A DNA stretch of 64,000 nt from Cheilinus undulatus. Its lineage: Eukaryota > Chordata > Actinopteri > Labriformes > Labridae. The stretch spans positions 15,386,698 through 15,450,697 of the forward strand of contig NC_054869.1 of the NCBI RefSeq assembly GCF_018320785.1, read 5' to 3'. The notes beneath the pieces are model-generated. The model saw only the letters and a list, made by a program, of their open reading frames with translations, was not told the DNA's origin and did not search any database. This document shows positions 11,752 to 24,340 of the stretch, in pieces. Each line of letters begins with the position of its first letter. The first letter of the stretch is position 1. The position numbers and the translations under genes were made by a program.

Positions 11752-12254
11752 CAGTGGTTCTAAACTGGTCCAGCTATAAGACCCACCGCTGCTTCTGTCA
11801 TTTGAAACTGCGACCCAAATTTCTGATATTATTTAAATGAATGTGATGAAAAATGTTGCAGTTTAGACCTTTGATGGAACGAAACATATGACTGAACAAA
11901 GAGACCAGAACTTTAGGAGGAAACGCAGGAAAACATTTTATCTCAGTCGGTTTTACTTTTATAATGTGCATTTTAATGGATTGTTTTAAAGAAATTTCAT
12001 AGGTAAACCAACTTTCTTTAAGATACTTCTATCTAAGGCAACAGAACACTCCAAGATCCCAAGATAATACTCTGAATTTTTCTCCCTGTCCAGTAAAGCA
12101 GATTATAATAAAGTATATGGACCGGCATCAGCCTAGGACTTCTGCACATCCTAGATATTTGACCAGATTCCTTTTTTTCAGAACCAGTCCACAAGCCACT
12201 GGAAAAAGGCCCATGATCTACTTTTGGGTCCTGACCCACAAGTTGGGAACCCCT
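11752..12254. mobile_element. hAT-type MITE (CAGTGGTTCT... family), copy 1
   Basis: Begins cagtggttctaaactggtcc and ends with a degraded inverse (cacaagttgggaacccct). The flanking 8-mers ctccaaag (11744-11751) and ccccaaag (12255-12262) look like an 8-bp target duplication with one change. Copy 2 is at 34,966-35,391. Confidence 0.7.
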
Positions 12255-12262
12255 CCCCAAAG

Positions 12263-13305
12263 GAGTTTATGAATTAACCCCATGGATCAGTGGGGTAACA
12301 TCTGGGAGAATCTTCATGATTCCACTTAGATGTGATGCATCAGGGCTGGAGTGGGATTCATTTACAGCACTGGAGTTTCATAACTAAGAACAGCCCACTT
12401 TAGTCACAGCTTTTTACTGGAAATGTATCACTGTGTATTTAGTACATTCATTGTAGTAGTATATTAAGAATACAAGAATAAAACGTGAAACATCAATTTT
12501 AGCAAAGCAGGAGCAAAATGTACACACACTGGGACAGCAACACCTGTACCTTATGTGTTACTGTCAGCGACAATCCCATTAGACAATGCTATAGGGTCCT
12601 TGTACTGCTGAGGATACAAAATCAAGTTTTAAAATTCTCTCTAGTGATGACTATCATAATTATGACTTATGCAATTACAGGATTCATTAATTAATTTTCT
12701 AAGGTTTCACAGTATTGCAAGTCTTTAGTAGGCTAGCCTTAGAAGTCTTCCCGTCTTACTAACGTAAATCATAGTGTTTTTTTCTGTCCACTTCTCAAAT
12801 AAAGCAGGTGTAGACTGTATTTTTTTTAAGTATATACTTACTAAATCCCACCTCCTCACTCTCATGGTTCTAGCTTAGTAGTGGTGGTGCTTCCTTCTCT
12901 CTCTGACAGTCAGCAGCAGACCAGATGAGGGGCAGCAGCTGCTGCACAGAGGCTACATAACAGCAGGGATGCTCTTTGAATAGAACTAATTCATATTGTT
13001 TACATTAGGCTAGATAACACCACATAATTCTCTGAATTCATTCATAAACGTAGACAGTAGTTTACATGTTAGATGTTGTGTTTTACATCTGGCACTGCTA
13101 TCTTACCTTTCATCTCCACCTGGCACATCCACAGAGAGCTGCAAGCTTGTATGGAAAAACAAAAGTTTGCACGGTGCATTTATCTGTGGCAGGATCCAAT
13201 ACTCTAATTTTTTCAGTCCATATTTTTTAGTACCAGTCTTCTCATTGCCCTTTCTTGGGGCAGTGGGTTTAACCGTTTTAAGGAACAAACGTAATTACAG
13301 AACCA
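12263..13305. other. Intergenic, nothing recognised
   Basis: AT-rich sequence between a MITE and a Tc1-like element. No exon, RNA or repeat boundary was recognised. Confidence 0.4.
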
Positions 13306-14822
13306 TACAGTGCCTATAAAAGTAATCAACCCCTTGGATGTTTTACCCTTTTAATGATTTTACAAATCAATCATGGTCAACAAAGTAATGTCAGTTAAAC
13401 AAGAATATGTAATGTAAAATAAGTGATTGCATAAATATTCCCCCCCTTTAAAAGCAAGTGGCCTAATTCAACAGAGGTCCAGCTAATCAGTGCAAGTAGT
13501 TCTTTAGTCTGAGACCAAAATGGTGCTTTTAGCCTTCAGACAAGACACTATATTTGGTGGATTCCAAACACTGCACATCATCACAAACACACCATTATCA
13601 TTGTGAAGCACAGTGGTGGCAGCATCATGCTGTGGGGATGCTTCTCAGCAGTTGGCCCTGGAAGGCGTGTAAAGGCAGAGGGTAAAATGAATGCGGAAAA
13701 ATATAGGACAATCTTATTCAGTCTGCAAGAAAACTACGGCTTTGAAAATATTTACTTTCCAGCAAGACAATGATTCCAAGGGTGCAGTGAAAGCTAAACA
13801 GAAATGGCTTAAAGACATCAAGGTGAGTGTTCTGGAGTGACCGAGTTAAAGCCCAGACCTCAATCCAACAGTGAATTTGTGGCTGGACTTGAAAAGGGCT
13901 GTTCATGCCTGAACCCTGTGCAACATGACAGAGCTTGAGCAATTTTGTAGCGAAGAATGGAGTAAAATTGTCCAGATGTGCAACCCGACTGAGACGTATC
14001 CACACAGACTCAGTGCAGTGATTGCAGCCAAAGGTGTATCTACTAAATACTGAATCGAAGGGGGTGAATATTTATGCACTTGCTTATTTTACATTACATA
14101 TTTTTATTTAATTACTTTGTAGAAATCAGTTTTCACTTCCTCATTAAAGAGATGTGTAATATTTTTTGGCAAAAAAGCCAGATCATACACTGAAAAAGTA
14201 CAACAATACTGTTGTTGGATTGATGTAACTTTTTGTTTTGTAACAGCCTACAATTATTGATTTGTTCATTAAATATAAATCTTCTATATTATCTTAATGG
14301 TTGAACCTATATTTTTTTATTTAAACTGGCAGCTGGACACCAAATTAAATTGGATCAATGTGTTTTTATTGCATTTAGCCTGCTGTGCATATGCGCATTT
14401 GTAACAACATCCCGTAGGTCCCGAGTGGATTCAAAAAATGCTTGATGCAACAGCAGCCATCACTTTCTGAGTGGCTTTTCCTCTACACTCCAGCACAGAC
14501 ATCCAGCAAACCAACTTCGACTGAGAAGAAAGTGCTAGGTTGGTAATGGAAAGGAAAAACATAAGCTTTGTGTGCAGTTGAATTAATCCAAATATAATGT
14601 ATCCTTAGCCTTCTTTTCCCCTCCTTAAGAGATTGTGCTCATTGCTGAGGTTTATCTCCAGAGGTTACAAATATGACAGCCCAAGATCAGAGACTGTCAG
14701 CTTCTCGTTTTCCGAGATGTTCTTGTTCTTACGTGGTTGAAATTTCACTGCAAAATGCAAAAATCACTTTTTCAGGTTTTTCTAACAAAAATATGTGAAC
14801 TCTCTTGATCATCCTCTCAGCT

Positions 14823-14990
14823 ACTAGCAGAAATGCTGGATAGCTCAACCGGTTACCCTGCTGACTTTTGACTGGGGGATTGATGGTTCAAATCCCAGTC
14901 TGAAACATCAGGAGAGTGATATCTATTTCCATCCATACAAACTTGTCTTAAAGGGCAAAATATGTCCCCTTTAATACATTTCTGCTCTCC
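14823..14990 (+). repeat. tRNA-headed SINE fragment
   Basis: Contains a box A-like tagctcaaccggtta and a box B-like ggttcaaatcc at tRNA spacing, followed by non-tRNA sequence. It is not a functional tRNA: the cloverleaf is incomplete and the 3' part runs into repeat. Confidence 0.5.
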
Positions 14991-15053
14991 CATCGGGCCA
15001 AAGTAGAAAGAGTTTTCAGGAAAAATGTGTTGAGTTGACTTTCAAGACTTGTG

Positions 15054-15285
15054 AGAGGCATGGCGGTGCAGGTGTTAGCGCTGTTGCCTCACAGCAAGAA
15101 GGATGCTGGTTCGCTTCCCAGTCAGGGCCTTTCCGTGCGGAGTTTGCATGTTTCCCCCATGCATGCTCTGGGTACTCTGGCCTCCAAAAAAATGCTCATT
15201 AGGTTAATTGGTGACTCTGAATTGGCTGCGATTGGCTAAAGCCCCCCCCACCACCACCACCTGCAACCCCCTATGGGGTAATCTG
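15054..15285 (+). repeat. Diverged fish interspersed repeat with tRNA-like head
   Basis: Shows the familiar order ggcggtgcaggtgttagcgc, then gcctcacagcaagaagg, gtgcggagtttgcatg and taattggtgactctgaattg. It is a very common teleost short repeat, here truncated before its 3' end. Confidence 0.55.
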
Positions 15286-15854
15286 TATTCTCTATTTAAG
15301 GCATTTGTAGAAAATCTAATTTGCTTTACTTTACATTTAAAATAATAACAACTATTATTTCTTAATTGAAACAACCTAAAAAAATACATTTCTCCAACCT
15401 TTATAAAATGGTTGTATGAACTTAAACATTTTAAGTTCAAATGAGTGGAATATTTATATTGGGTGATAAATGAAACATTTATTTTTAGTTTAGGACAATT
15501 TAAAATAATTAGGTTTGCTCAACCTTCAAACATAGTTTCTATGAACTTAAAAAATTTACCTTTACCTAATAAAAAAAAGATTCGATTCAAAATGTTTTGT
15601 GTAATTGATTTCTTCATTTTTTTAAAGTTCAACCAATGTTTTACTTTTTTCAGTGTAATGACCATAACTGATTTATAAAATCAATGAAAGGGTAAAACAT
15701 CCAGGGGGGGTGAATACTTTTTTATCTTCATTGTAAGCTTCTGTTTCCAGTTCAACTGACATGGACGGACCTCCTGGACAAGCACAAACATTACTGTCAG
15801 GAGATACAGTGAGAGAGGGAGATACATTTTGAAATTCCTCTGTATGTTAATTAA

Positions 15855-16530
15855 GGTTAATCTACTTCCTGTTTGGATACAGAGCTGCTTTTTAATAACC
15901 CTCGACCCCCAAAATAAAGGTGCCAAAGACCAGGCACCCCCACCGTACCTAAAGGTGGTTGAAGCAGAGTTAAACAGTCATGCACATCCAAGAAAAATCA
16001 TATGCAGACTATTACTAATTTTTAAACATGACTTTGATTTCAGTATAAAACTCACCAAATGATCTTGTTTTAGTTAAACATTTAACTAGTTTTATGCATA
16101 AATGTTTATAAAGATGGATAAAACATACAATGTGAAATAATTTAGACCTATTCTTTGTTTTTGGAAGGCATCTGGTGACGCCCTCTCAGTGTCCTGTGAC
16201 CCTCATGTTGAGATCCACTGACTTACAATAGAGCGAAGATTATGTCATGAACTTCACCACAGAAAAGGTAGTTTTTTATGAATTGAAAATGAAATAAGGC
16301 AACAGCAATAAGTTGAATGTTTGATTAGGTGCAGATGACTTTACCTGTCCACTGAGCTGTCTGAGTTTTTAAAGTGAAATGAATCATTAAGGATTAAGGA
16401 GCAGTGGTGGAGATTTTAATATCACTGTGGCTGCAGTGGCTCACCTAAAGTGTGCTGAAAGAAACCATAAAGAATGCAATTTATATGTGAACACTACTTA
16501 TAGACCTTAATTGCATCATGATTGGTGTAT
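15855..16530. mobile_element. Diverged relative of the hAT-type MITE at 26,955
   Basis: Shares blocks such as acttcctgt-tggatacag, ttgaaaatgaa, aagtgaaatga and gacc-taatt in the same order with 27,390-27,720. The ends are not resolved. Confidence 0.4.
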
Positions 16531-17061
16531 TCATGTTGAGAGCCCCCCTTACTTTTAAACCTACTCATTAAAAATGTTTCATGAACTTTTAGTTGTCATA
16601 AGAGCCGTAAGAGAAAACTAGCTCAGGCTTAAAATAACCACACACAGGTGGACTGAGGATGCATTTCCATTTGTGACACCGCCGCTCTGCCACGTCTCCC
16701 CGACTCTGTTTTAGGGAATCATTAGTCGTAATAATTCTTTGCTTGTTTGGCTGTCTATCTTACATCATTCCAGACACAAACCACACTGTTTCTGGTTCTG
16801 CTGCTTCCGGCTTTACCGACCCGTCAGAGAAATTACAGGTAATGAGTTGTCAGAACAGCCAGAAAATCTGCCTCCTCAAGGCCAAACATCCAGAGTAATG
16901 TTCATTTCTGCTCAGATGGGACGCTCATAATGAAACTCAGTCCCCAAGTGACTTCAGATGTGCTGCTTATAGACTGTTCTTTCATTAAATACATTTCCCT
17001 TACCTGGGACCTCCTGTTATCCTGCATGAGTTTCATTATAGTGAAGGAAATCACAATCTAA

Positions 17062-17069
17062 TCTATCTA

Positions 17070-17143
<74 letters not shown>

Positions 17144-17144
17144 T
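17062..17144. repeat. (TATC)n microsatellite
   Basis: An almost uninterrupted run of about 18-20 TATC units, with a short imperfect lead-in (aatctatctaatc). Confidence 0.97.
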
Positions 17145-20080
17145 CCCATGCTCCATTCAGAGCGTAATGCCTCCCTGTTTATTTCTAATAACTTGCCTGG
17201 TTGCTTCTCCACTCAACATCTGCCATGTAAGCACGAGGTCAGATTTAATACATGTTAATTTTTGCTCATTAAATTCTTCCAATCTCTTGCCAAGGTTCTT
17301 TTTTGGGCCTTCCTTTGATCTTGAATGTATTCCAGGTTAACCCTTAGGTAGTTCTCAGGCGGCATAACGCTCTGAGAGCTGTCATGCGATTAAACAGGGG
17401 ACAATTTTATGGGAAACCACAGGAATAACACACCCAAAAGCATGATTAAGTCCAAAAACACATCAGCACAGGCTGAGAATGAATATTTCATATGAATGTG
17501 TTTGTCATGTTGCGAGTTGGACTATGTCAAACTAAGCAGAAAAGACTGAACCATGTGTCTTCCATTGACTCATGACCTTAATACCCATTAATAACAGGAT
17601 GCAGTGTTTGCTTCACATGTGGTTTCCCAAAGTGAAATTAATTGATTGTTTCGGTAACATTCAGTGAGCTTAGCAACTCTCAGCTGGTTCCTTTGTGTGG
17701 ATAGGTATGTCTGCTGTGAGCTTAAGAACCTCCTTAATGTATTATTCATACCCGTTTGACCTTAAAGACGGAAATGCAAATGACGTTCAAGAATGAGAGG
17801 GATCATCGGACTTTTCAAATGTCAAATAGCCTGCCACAATTAAGACAGATTCATTACAAGAACCCACAGGTGCCCGGCACCCAGCTGAGATGTAAAACAC
17901 CTCCAATTAACATTTCCATGATTATCTCATCTCTTAACTGCTGCACATTTGCTATCGCAACCCCTCAGTAACTGCTCTTTATTCCTGGTGATGATCAGCT
18001 GGAAAATATACTGACTTTATATGAACTATTTCACTTAAATGCACTTTGTCCTCCATTTTAATATGATTTTAGACCCAGTGAAGAGATTACAGGGCTGCAT
18101 TAATATTTAATGCATTTACACACATGTTGAATAAACTGCTGTCATTATGTGGTTCTGTCTCGTTCTTTATATTGCACTAAACATCACTACTGCCATCTGG
18201 TGATAAGCTCACACACTGACAGTGATTATTTATACATCTGACCTGTAGGTGGCAGAAACAGCATGAACGCTTTAGAGGGAACCTGCATATCACTGGATTC
18301 ACTTTAAAGTCTCTTTATGAAAATCATTCAAAGAAACACTCTGGGTTTCAATATTTAATAAACGTGAAAGAATAAATTCACCGTTGTTGTGCAGTGCACT
18401 CTGGGTAGTGATGTCAAATGTTCTTTTTTTAACATCTCCTGTGTTCACCATCCTTTTAAGCTTTTTTAGTTTTAACCCAAGTGCAGTTTTAGTGAAGAGG
18501 ACCCTAAAGAGGAAGTTAGTGTCATGTAGATAGAGGTGAATATATGAAAAGAAGAATGATGCAATCAGAGTGTATTACACCACAGTGGTGCAGTGTTAAT
18601 TTTGTTGACTAATTATTTTTGTTATAGTTTTTGTTTGCCTTTTTTCCCCTGACGAAAACGAGACAGTAACTAATAAAAACAAGTCCAACATGTCCTGATA
18701 TTCCAGCTTCCCTTGTGTTCTGCTTGTTAACAAAGAGCTAAAGACAACAGCAGCAGAAACTCCACCTATAAAATTCATCCTATATAGAAGTCAAATGTTC
18801 AAAGTCAAAGATGATTTATTTTACTGTATATTTACTCAAAGTTAAAGATGCTGTCAATAATTTTCATTCTTTTAGCTACCCTGTAAACAAAATGACATGT
18901 TATATTTACACACTTGTCATTCATAACTAGTGTTCACAGCTCAAATAAAAACAGCTGACGACTGATGACAAGTTGCAAATGCTTTGGTACATCCATGCAA
19001 ATGATTCTGTACAATTCTGTGTTTCCTACATTATCAGTTGCTTATGTCATGTTGATCAAAATGTATTATCATGGGTCTCTGCTGAATAGTCTCACCCCCC
19101 ACAACATTTAGGCATTAGTTCATCTCATAAGTCTTTACATGCAAAATGGTTGAACATGTCATAATATGTCAAGCATATTTCTATACATTTCCATTAGACT
19201 TTTTTTTCCTAAATTTGAATTGGTAAATTGCTCCCAGGTGAATCTTGACTTTCTCTAACAAAGGAAAATGTGTGAAGCATTAGATCAACCAATGATCAAA
19301 GAATCTGATTGAGGAGAATTTGATGATTGAGGAATTTTCTCAGCATGTAGATGGAAAGTATATGATCGCCAGCCACATACACAGATGACCCCTCTGGCTG
19401 CCATGGATGCAGCGTGTGATGACATCACAGCCGATACCTGCAGAGGCTGCATAAGACACTCCAAAAGATTCTTTCCATGCAGCATCGCAATAGAAGATAA
19501 TAATTGTGATGTGGATGAGAATCTGTGGCCCAACATACAGGAACATCAGGAGGTGTAGGAAGACTGCCCTGTAATTCCTACAGCACTGCATGTACAGTTT
19601 TCCCTGAGAAGACTGTCCTATGTTCACATTTCTACTTTTATTTTATTGTTTTTTTTCTTTGTGCTATGCAGTGCTGTCTTTCCTTTCTGTATCACAATGA
19701 CATGGTCTGTCAACAAATCACAGTACAAACAGTAAAAGCGTAAATGTGAATCTTGTCCAGTCTCTTGCAATCAATCTCCCACAAACACTAAGGTGTAATT
19801 TACAATTTACAATAATTGTCTTCAAATCTTTATCCATAGTTTACATCAGAACATCCCTCCAGTGTACACGGTTATATTGACAACATGACTAGGCAATCTG
19901 ACTGCTTTATCCGTACACAGTGACACAAGGACGTGTCATTCTGATGGCACTGACATGTTCATTGACACAGATATCTACTTTTGAGAGATGAACTAAGGAT
20001 TTTGAGCAGGAGACTGGCTTTTGCAGGTAATCCATGGTGTTTTGCTATTTGTACGAATTGTTCTGAGAAATGCACTTACT
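17145..20080. other. Intergenic between tcf7l1 and tgoln2
   Basis: No gene recognised. Short open frames (for example 19,285-19,627 on the - strand) lack splice context or known motifs. AT-rich, mostly unique-looking sequence. Confidence 0.45.
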
Positions 20081-20139
20081 GTTTTGCAAACGCCGAGGAT
20101 GATTTGAGAAATGTACCAAAGCAACTGAGAAAAACTGTA

Positions 20140-20620
20140 AAGTAAAAACTCCGATTGAAGTCAGAATTCTGAATTCTGAGACAATGTAAAGAGAAAAAGC
20201 CAAAGATCAAAGTCATAATTCTGTGATTAAATACATAATTTTGGGATTGGAGTTAAGAAATCTGATATTACAGTGAGATTTCTAGGATTAGTCAAAGTCA
20301 AAGTAAAGAGAAAATAAAGTCAAAATTCTGAGATCAAAATAAAAAAGATTGAGATCAAAGTCATAACTCTGATATTAAAGGTAATAAGAAATCTGAGATT
20401 CAAGTCAGCATTCTGGGATTAAGGTCAAAATTCTGAGATAAAAAGCAGAATTCAGAATTTTCTCAGAATGATAACTTTTTCCTCCTCTGACTTTAATCCC
20501 ACAATTTTGACTTTTTCCCCTCAGAATTATGACTTTTAAATCAGATTTTTACAATAACTTTTTTTCTCTCAATCTCATTATTTTGGCTTTAGTCTCAGAA
20601 TTTGACCTTTTTTTGTAGAA
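20140..20620. repeat. Inverted-repeat tract of AAAGTCAAAATTCTGAGAT-like units
   Basis: The left half repeats short units of the type aaagtca-aattctgagat. The right half holds their reverse complements (tctcagaat, gactttaatcccacaattt). It is probably the body of a foldback or hAT-type element. A similar internal pattern occurs inside the hAT-type element at 41,839-42,712. No ends or coding content seen. Confidence 0.5.
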
Positions 20621-20799
20621 TTGGAAAAACATGCATTTTTTTTCCAGTGGTCCCAACAATGAAATTGTATTCCAATGGTCATATTTCTTCTTACACTGAT
20701 CCAGTGGAAGAAATAACAATGAAATGCAAAACCTTCTTCCTCTGATGGTCTTGTTTGTTTCACAACAAACTTCACAGACATCAGCGATCATTTCAAAAA

Positions 20800-22463
20800 G
20801 TTTCTCAAACAGATAAAAATGTTCAGACTGTCTGTGTTATCGAGAATAACTCCCACTCTCCTGAAACTACATAATGCACTTTTAAAGACAAGCTTACAGC
20901 TTACATTTTAACCCTAAAAGCCAAATTCAGTTTATTTTTATTACATTTTAATGTACACAAAAATATGTTGTACGTCTTTTTATCAGTAGTGTTTTTGAGG
21001 ACAGAAAATCAATTTGAAACTGTAAATTGAGTGTGGTGTAAAAAAATCGATTTTATTTTCAGGACATATCTTTCAGCCCTCACTGCAACCCGTGTAAGAC
21101 AATAGAAGACAAGATCTACCAACAGGTGGATTAACCAGCCTCACACAGTAGCCTCCAATTATTCCGGTTTAAAAAAAACAGCAGTGAGAATCACTGAGCT
21201 CAGTCAGTGTTCTTAAATGTGTCAACGGCATAACAAAAGTCAGTATACAGTCAGATGCGTGTGTGTGTATGTATTTTGCAAGGGCAGATTGAAAAGGGGA
21301 AGAGGATTCTGTACATCCTCCCAGCTTGAATAACTGACTTTTGCAGCCAAACAACTCTATGATGACACATGAGGGCTGTTTCAATCACTTTTATGAATGG
21401 ACACATGTTGGCCTTGAAACAGATGCTTTAACTGTAACCCTACTTTAACTGCACCAATAATGTTTATGTGAATATACTTGGATACCTCACGGTGTCAGAA
21501 GATGATTTCTTGTTGTTTAACTTTGGGATTTCAGCGTTTCAGGCTCATGTTTTCCAGAGTATGATGTAAGAACTACACAGTCTTACAGCTGAATATGACT
21601 GAATCAGGAATAAAACTAGTTTGGCATTAACATTTAGTTTGAAATCTTAAAATGTGCCCCCTAACAGCCAGTTTAAATCTCTTTTAAAAGAAAATTTCAC
21701 TTTAAAGCAAATTAACTGTATTTTTACTGCTATTTTTTAACGATCTCTTCATAAAGACTTTTTGAATTACAAAATAAACAGACTGACCTTGTTGTTGTTG
21801 AGGAACGTCACATGTCTTTAATGGAAATGATGGTGGGATGGAAAGGTAGTCATGCATGTTGCTGACAAAGACAGCTGCATAAATGTGAAAACAGATGATG
21901 GTTAGTTACTATGTGTTTTGTATGGCAGCTGCAGTCACATTTGTTTACTACAGAGGTTTTAACCTGATATAAACAGCATAAATAGATGGTTTATGGAGAG
22001 TCATCACCAGACGTCCAGGAAAACACCCAGTATCACACAGCTTTGTAGCTCTAACTCCAACCCTATTACACAGTAACACTTTGAAAGCTTTACAATAAGA
22101 TGCTTCATTTTCTCAGCTTCATTCCCTTTCAATATTATCACTCCATCCAGGTGTACCACCTCCTTTATTCCGATGACTGCATGAAAATATATTCACCTGT
22201 CAAGAAACGACTCAGGGGACAGACCCTGCAGAAAAAAAAAACTAATTTGCAATTACATTCCCAAAAATTCCATAAAAATGATACAAAATCCCCTGGAAAA
22301 AAATCCCTGACATTTCCATGAACATTCTTCAGTTTTTTTAGTGGACATCCCACCTAAATTCCCATCAAAGTCCCAAAAGTTAACAAGTGAACTTTCCCAG
22401 ATTTTCATGAAAATGCTTGAAAATTTCTGAAAAAGTTCCCTTGAAATCCAAATCTAAATGGGA
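20800..22463. other. Intergenic, nothing recognised
   Basis: No gene or complete element. From about 22,250 to 22,440 there is a short tract of ttccc-aaaa-ttccatgaaaa units like the long tract at 58,190-59,400. Confidence 0.4.
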
Positions 22464-22634
22464 GTGCAGATGGTCGAGTGGTTTAAGGCGCTACCCATGT
22501 ACCTGGGTCAGAGTCCGGCCTGTGGCCCTTTACTGCATGTCTCTCCCCACTCCCTTCCCTGTGTCCACTGTCCTTAGTCTATCATATAAAGGCATGAAAA
22601 GGCCCAAAAATAAATCTTAAAAAAAAAAAAAAAA
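22464..22634 (+). repeat. tRNA-derived SINE, copy 1
   Basis: Starts gcagatggtcgagtggttta (box A-like) with a degenerate box B (ggtcagagtcc), followed by the body catgtctctcccc and aaaggcatgaaaaggccc, and a poly-A tail at about 22,617-22,634. Near-identical to 39,096-39,268. Confidence 0.8.
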
Positions 22635-22784
22635 GAGAAGAAAATCCAAATAAATTTCCCAATTTCCTGCAAAAATGCCCCCATAATGAAATCAAACAGG
22701 AACACTCTCATCATATATTTAACCATTATATTGCAAAGTGGATATACAGTTTTACTTGGTAGAGAAAGCTCTGCTCAACAGATG

Positions 22785-23020
22785 CTCCCTGACTTAATCA
22801 AGCAGCATGCTCTGACTTTCCAGGGAGTGCATAGCTAGAGATCCCCATGTGGATAGATACATTTAAGACAATGTGTACTGAAAACAATAAAATTAGTTCA
22901 AAGGCACTTAATCCATAATAGCCTGAATCTGAATATGAGGGTGCCACAGCTTTATGCTACAAAGGAGGAAGCTGGGGTGGAGGAGGCTAAGCTTTGCCAG
23001 CAGCAGCATGGTGCATCAGA
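22785..23020 (+). repeat. Dispersed repeat, copy 1 (partner at 63,770)
   Basis: Contains agtgcatagctag, ggatagatacattta, aataggag-type and aaggaggaagctggggtgga blocks in the same order and spacing as 63,770-64,000. Direct orientation. No ORF. Confidence 0.7.
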
Positions 23021-23188
23021 ATTAATGCATGAAGGGATTTGAGAGAGGTATGTGAGAAAAAGAAGTGTGATTGGCTGTGTGAGATGGCAGGCAATGGTTG
23101 GGATCAGCTGGTCCTCAGCTGATCCCTGCTGGGCATATGCTACCGTGTCCTCCATGAACTAACTCCAGCTTCGTTAAAGTAAAGTACA

Positions 23189-23830
23189 CAGCAAAATTGA
23201 CAGTGTCAGTTTAACTCATATAGAGTTCTAACTAAAGTTAAATCTAAATTGGTTTAGACCTCCTATAGTAAAACTACACTTTCGGACATCTTGAATATTT
23301 TACAATATAACAGAACTGCAGGCTTTCTTGATAAATGTGTGACAAGGTGGGTTTCTTCTGGTAAGATTAAAGCAGTCCACATTATTACAAGACCATGTGT
23401 ACTGATGAAGATACACACCATGCCACTGTGTCACTGATTCTCTTGGGAGCACCAGTTGTCACAGGTGGGAACTCTAACTCAGTGGATAACTTTACTCATG
23501 GTGCAAATATGTCTCACATCAAAAACAACAGCAATCCACCAGAAACATGAGTGAAAGAAGCCCTGCAGAGATCACTATAGGACACAGGAAACATCCCAGC
23601 ACGACTAAACACACGGAAAACACGCCTAAACACTAACCAAGGGCATGATGGGGAACTCAGCCCAACATGTCCCCCCTAGATTTGAAATAGCAGAGGGTGA
23701 AGCTTTCTCTGACTGACACTGGTGGATCAGCACTGTCAAATAATTCCAACACTAAAGAAAGTTTCACCCAGAGTTGATTTTAATGACAACTACTAAACCC
23801 TGAGATGTGTTGTGGAATCATTCTCTCGCT
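23189..23830 (+). mobile_element. MITE, copy 1 of the TACACAGCAAAA family
   Basis: Begins gtacacagcaaaattgacagtg and contains ctaactcagtggataactt, catcaaaaacaacag and ccaagggcatgatggg, all shared with the copy at 53,213-53,959. The right end is worn. Confidence 0.6.
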
Positions 23831-23857
23831 GTATGTGCTACTGTGTAGTCAACAGAA

Positions 23858-23990
23858 ACGGGAAAAGTACAAGGGTATAGTACTCAGGTAACAGTACAGT
23901 TTCTCTGGTTAAAGCAGATGTTAAAGCACTGATTTCAAACTGTACACAAAAAGGACAAGTATCCAAAAAAAAAAAAAACTCACTCAATTT
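23858..23990. mobile_element. MITE fragment related to 32,592-33,449
   Basis: Short stretch with ggaaaagtac, ggtaacagtacagttt and the terminal-type aaaagtac wording of the gtaaatgtaatta-type family. Truncated. Confidence 0.35.
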
Positions 23991-24059
23991 TAGTTATCAC
24001 ATTCACCCCTGCCCACTGGTGAAGCGTTATCATGACGGTGTGAAAGCGCTGAGCTGAAA

Positions 24060-24285
24060 GCCCTGTTATATCAGAAATGGCCGGTAGGTGGCAGTACATT
24101 CCAGTGCAGCGTGAGTCCTCCGCCGCAGAAGAAGAGCTGCTGATTTGTACACGGAAGCAGAGCGGACCCTGATGTAAAACCCTCCAACCTGTCGTCCCGC
24201 CGCTGACGACGGAGATTCACCGTCAGCTCAAAGAGGAGACAGCTCAACTCGCTTATTTGTGGGTTTTTATCAGCTTGTGGACGAA
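24060..24285 (+). promoter_or_regulatory. tgoln2: tgoln2 promoter/5'UTR region
   Basis: Locally GC- and CpG-richer than its surroundings (for example ctccgccgcagaag, gtcccgccgctgacgacgg), directly upstream of the signal-peptide exon, as for a housekeeping promoter without TATA. It contains aaatggccg (YY1-like) at about 24,075-24,083 and a CTCF-like core at 24,081-24,094. A minimal ATG-TAA lies at 24,172-24,177 and may fall within the 5'UTR. The transcription start is not determinable by eye. Confidence 0.55.
24081..24094 (+). promoter_or_regulatory. CTCF-like motif (CCGGTAGGTGGCAG)
   Basis: Fits the CTCF core pattern CC-R-S-Y-AG-R-K-GGC-R-S at every position on the + strand. A motif match only; no occupancy evidence. 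Confidence 0.45.
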
Positions 24286-24340
24286 ATGAGGGCGTCTCTC
24301 CTGATTCTCTCGTTAGTTTTATGTGGCTGCTTGGTCAGAG
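24286..24340 (+). CDS. tgoln2: tgoln2 exon 1 (signal peptide)
   Basis: ATG followed by a basic residue and a Leu-rich hydrophobic core. The donor is gtgagt. It ends in phase 1; the G joins GG at 30,373 to give Gly-Ala-Pro. Chosen because it is the only upstream ATG/hydrophobic exon in a matching phase with a CpG-rich 5' flank. Confidence 0.8.

Larger units (their letters stand above)
14188..15655. mobile_element. Nested Tc1/mariner-type MITE (CACTGAAAAA ends)
   Basis: Left end cactgaaaaagta, right end tactttttt-cagtg, flanked by TA on each side. It lies inside the Tc1-like element. It has itself collected two tRNA-like/SINE-like segments (about 14,823 and 15,054). Confidence 0.65.
13308..15733 (+). 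mobile_element. Tc1-like transposon, decayed and split by a nested element
   Basis: The left end cagtgcctataaaagtaatc with GGATGTTTTACCC is mirrored by the right end gggtaaaacatcc ... ttcattg. TA flanks both sides (13306-13307 and 15734-15735), as expected for Tc1/mariner. Between about 13,560 and 14,050 the + strand carries transposase relics in shifting frames: the nucleotides for KHSGGSIMLWGCFS, QQDND.KG and SPDLNP..NLW. These are the DDE-domain landmarks of the family. Stops and frame shifts make it inactive. Another element interrupts it at 14,188-15,655. Confidence 0.8.

Noticed and set aside
22466..22560. Possible tRNA gene (gcagatggtcgagtgg...)
   Set aside because: Only box A and a degenerate box B are tRNA-like. 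The cloverleaf 3' half is absent and a poly-A tail follows, as in a SINE; the same body recurs at 39,096.
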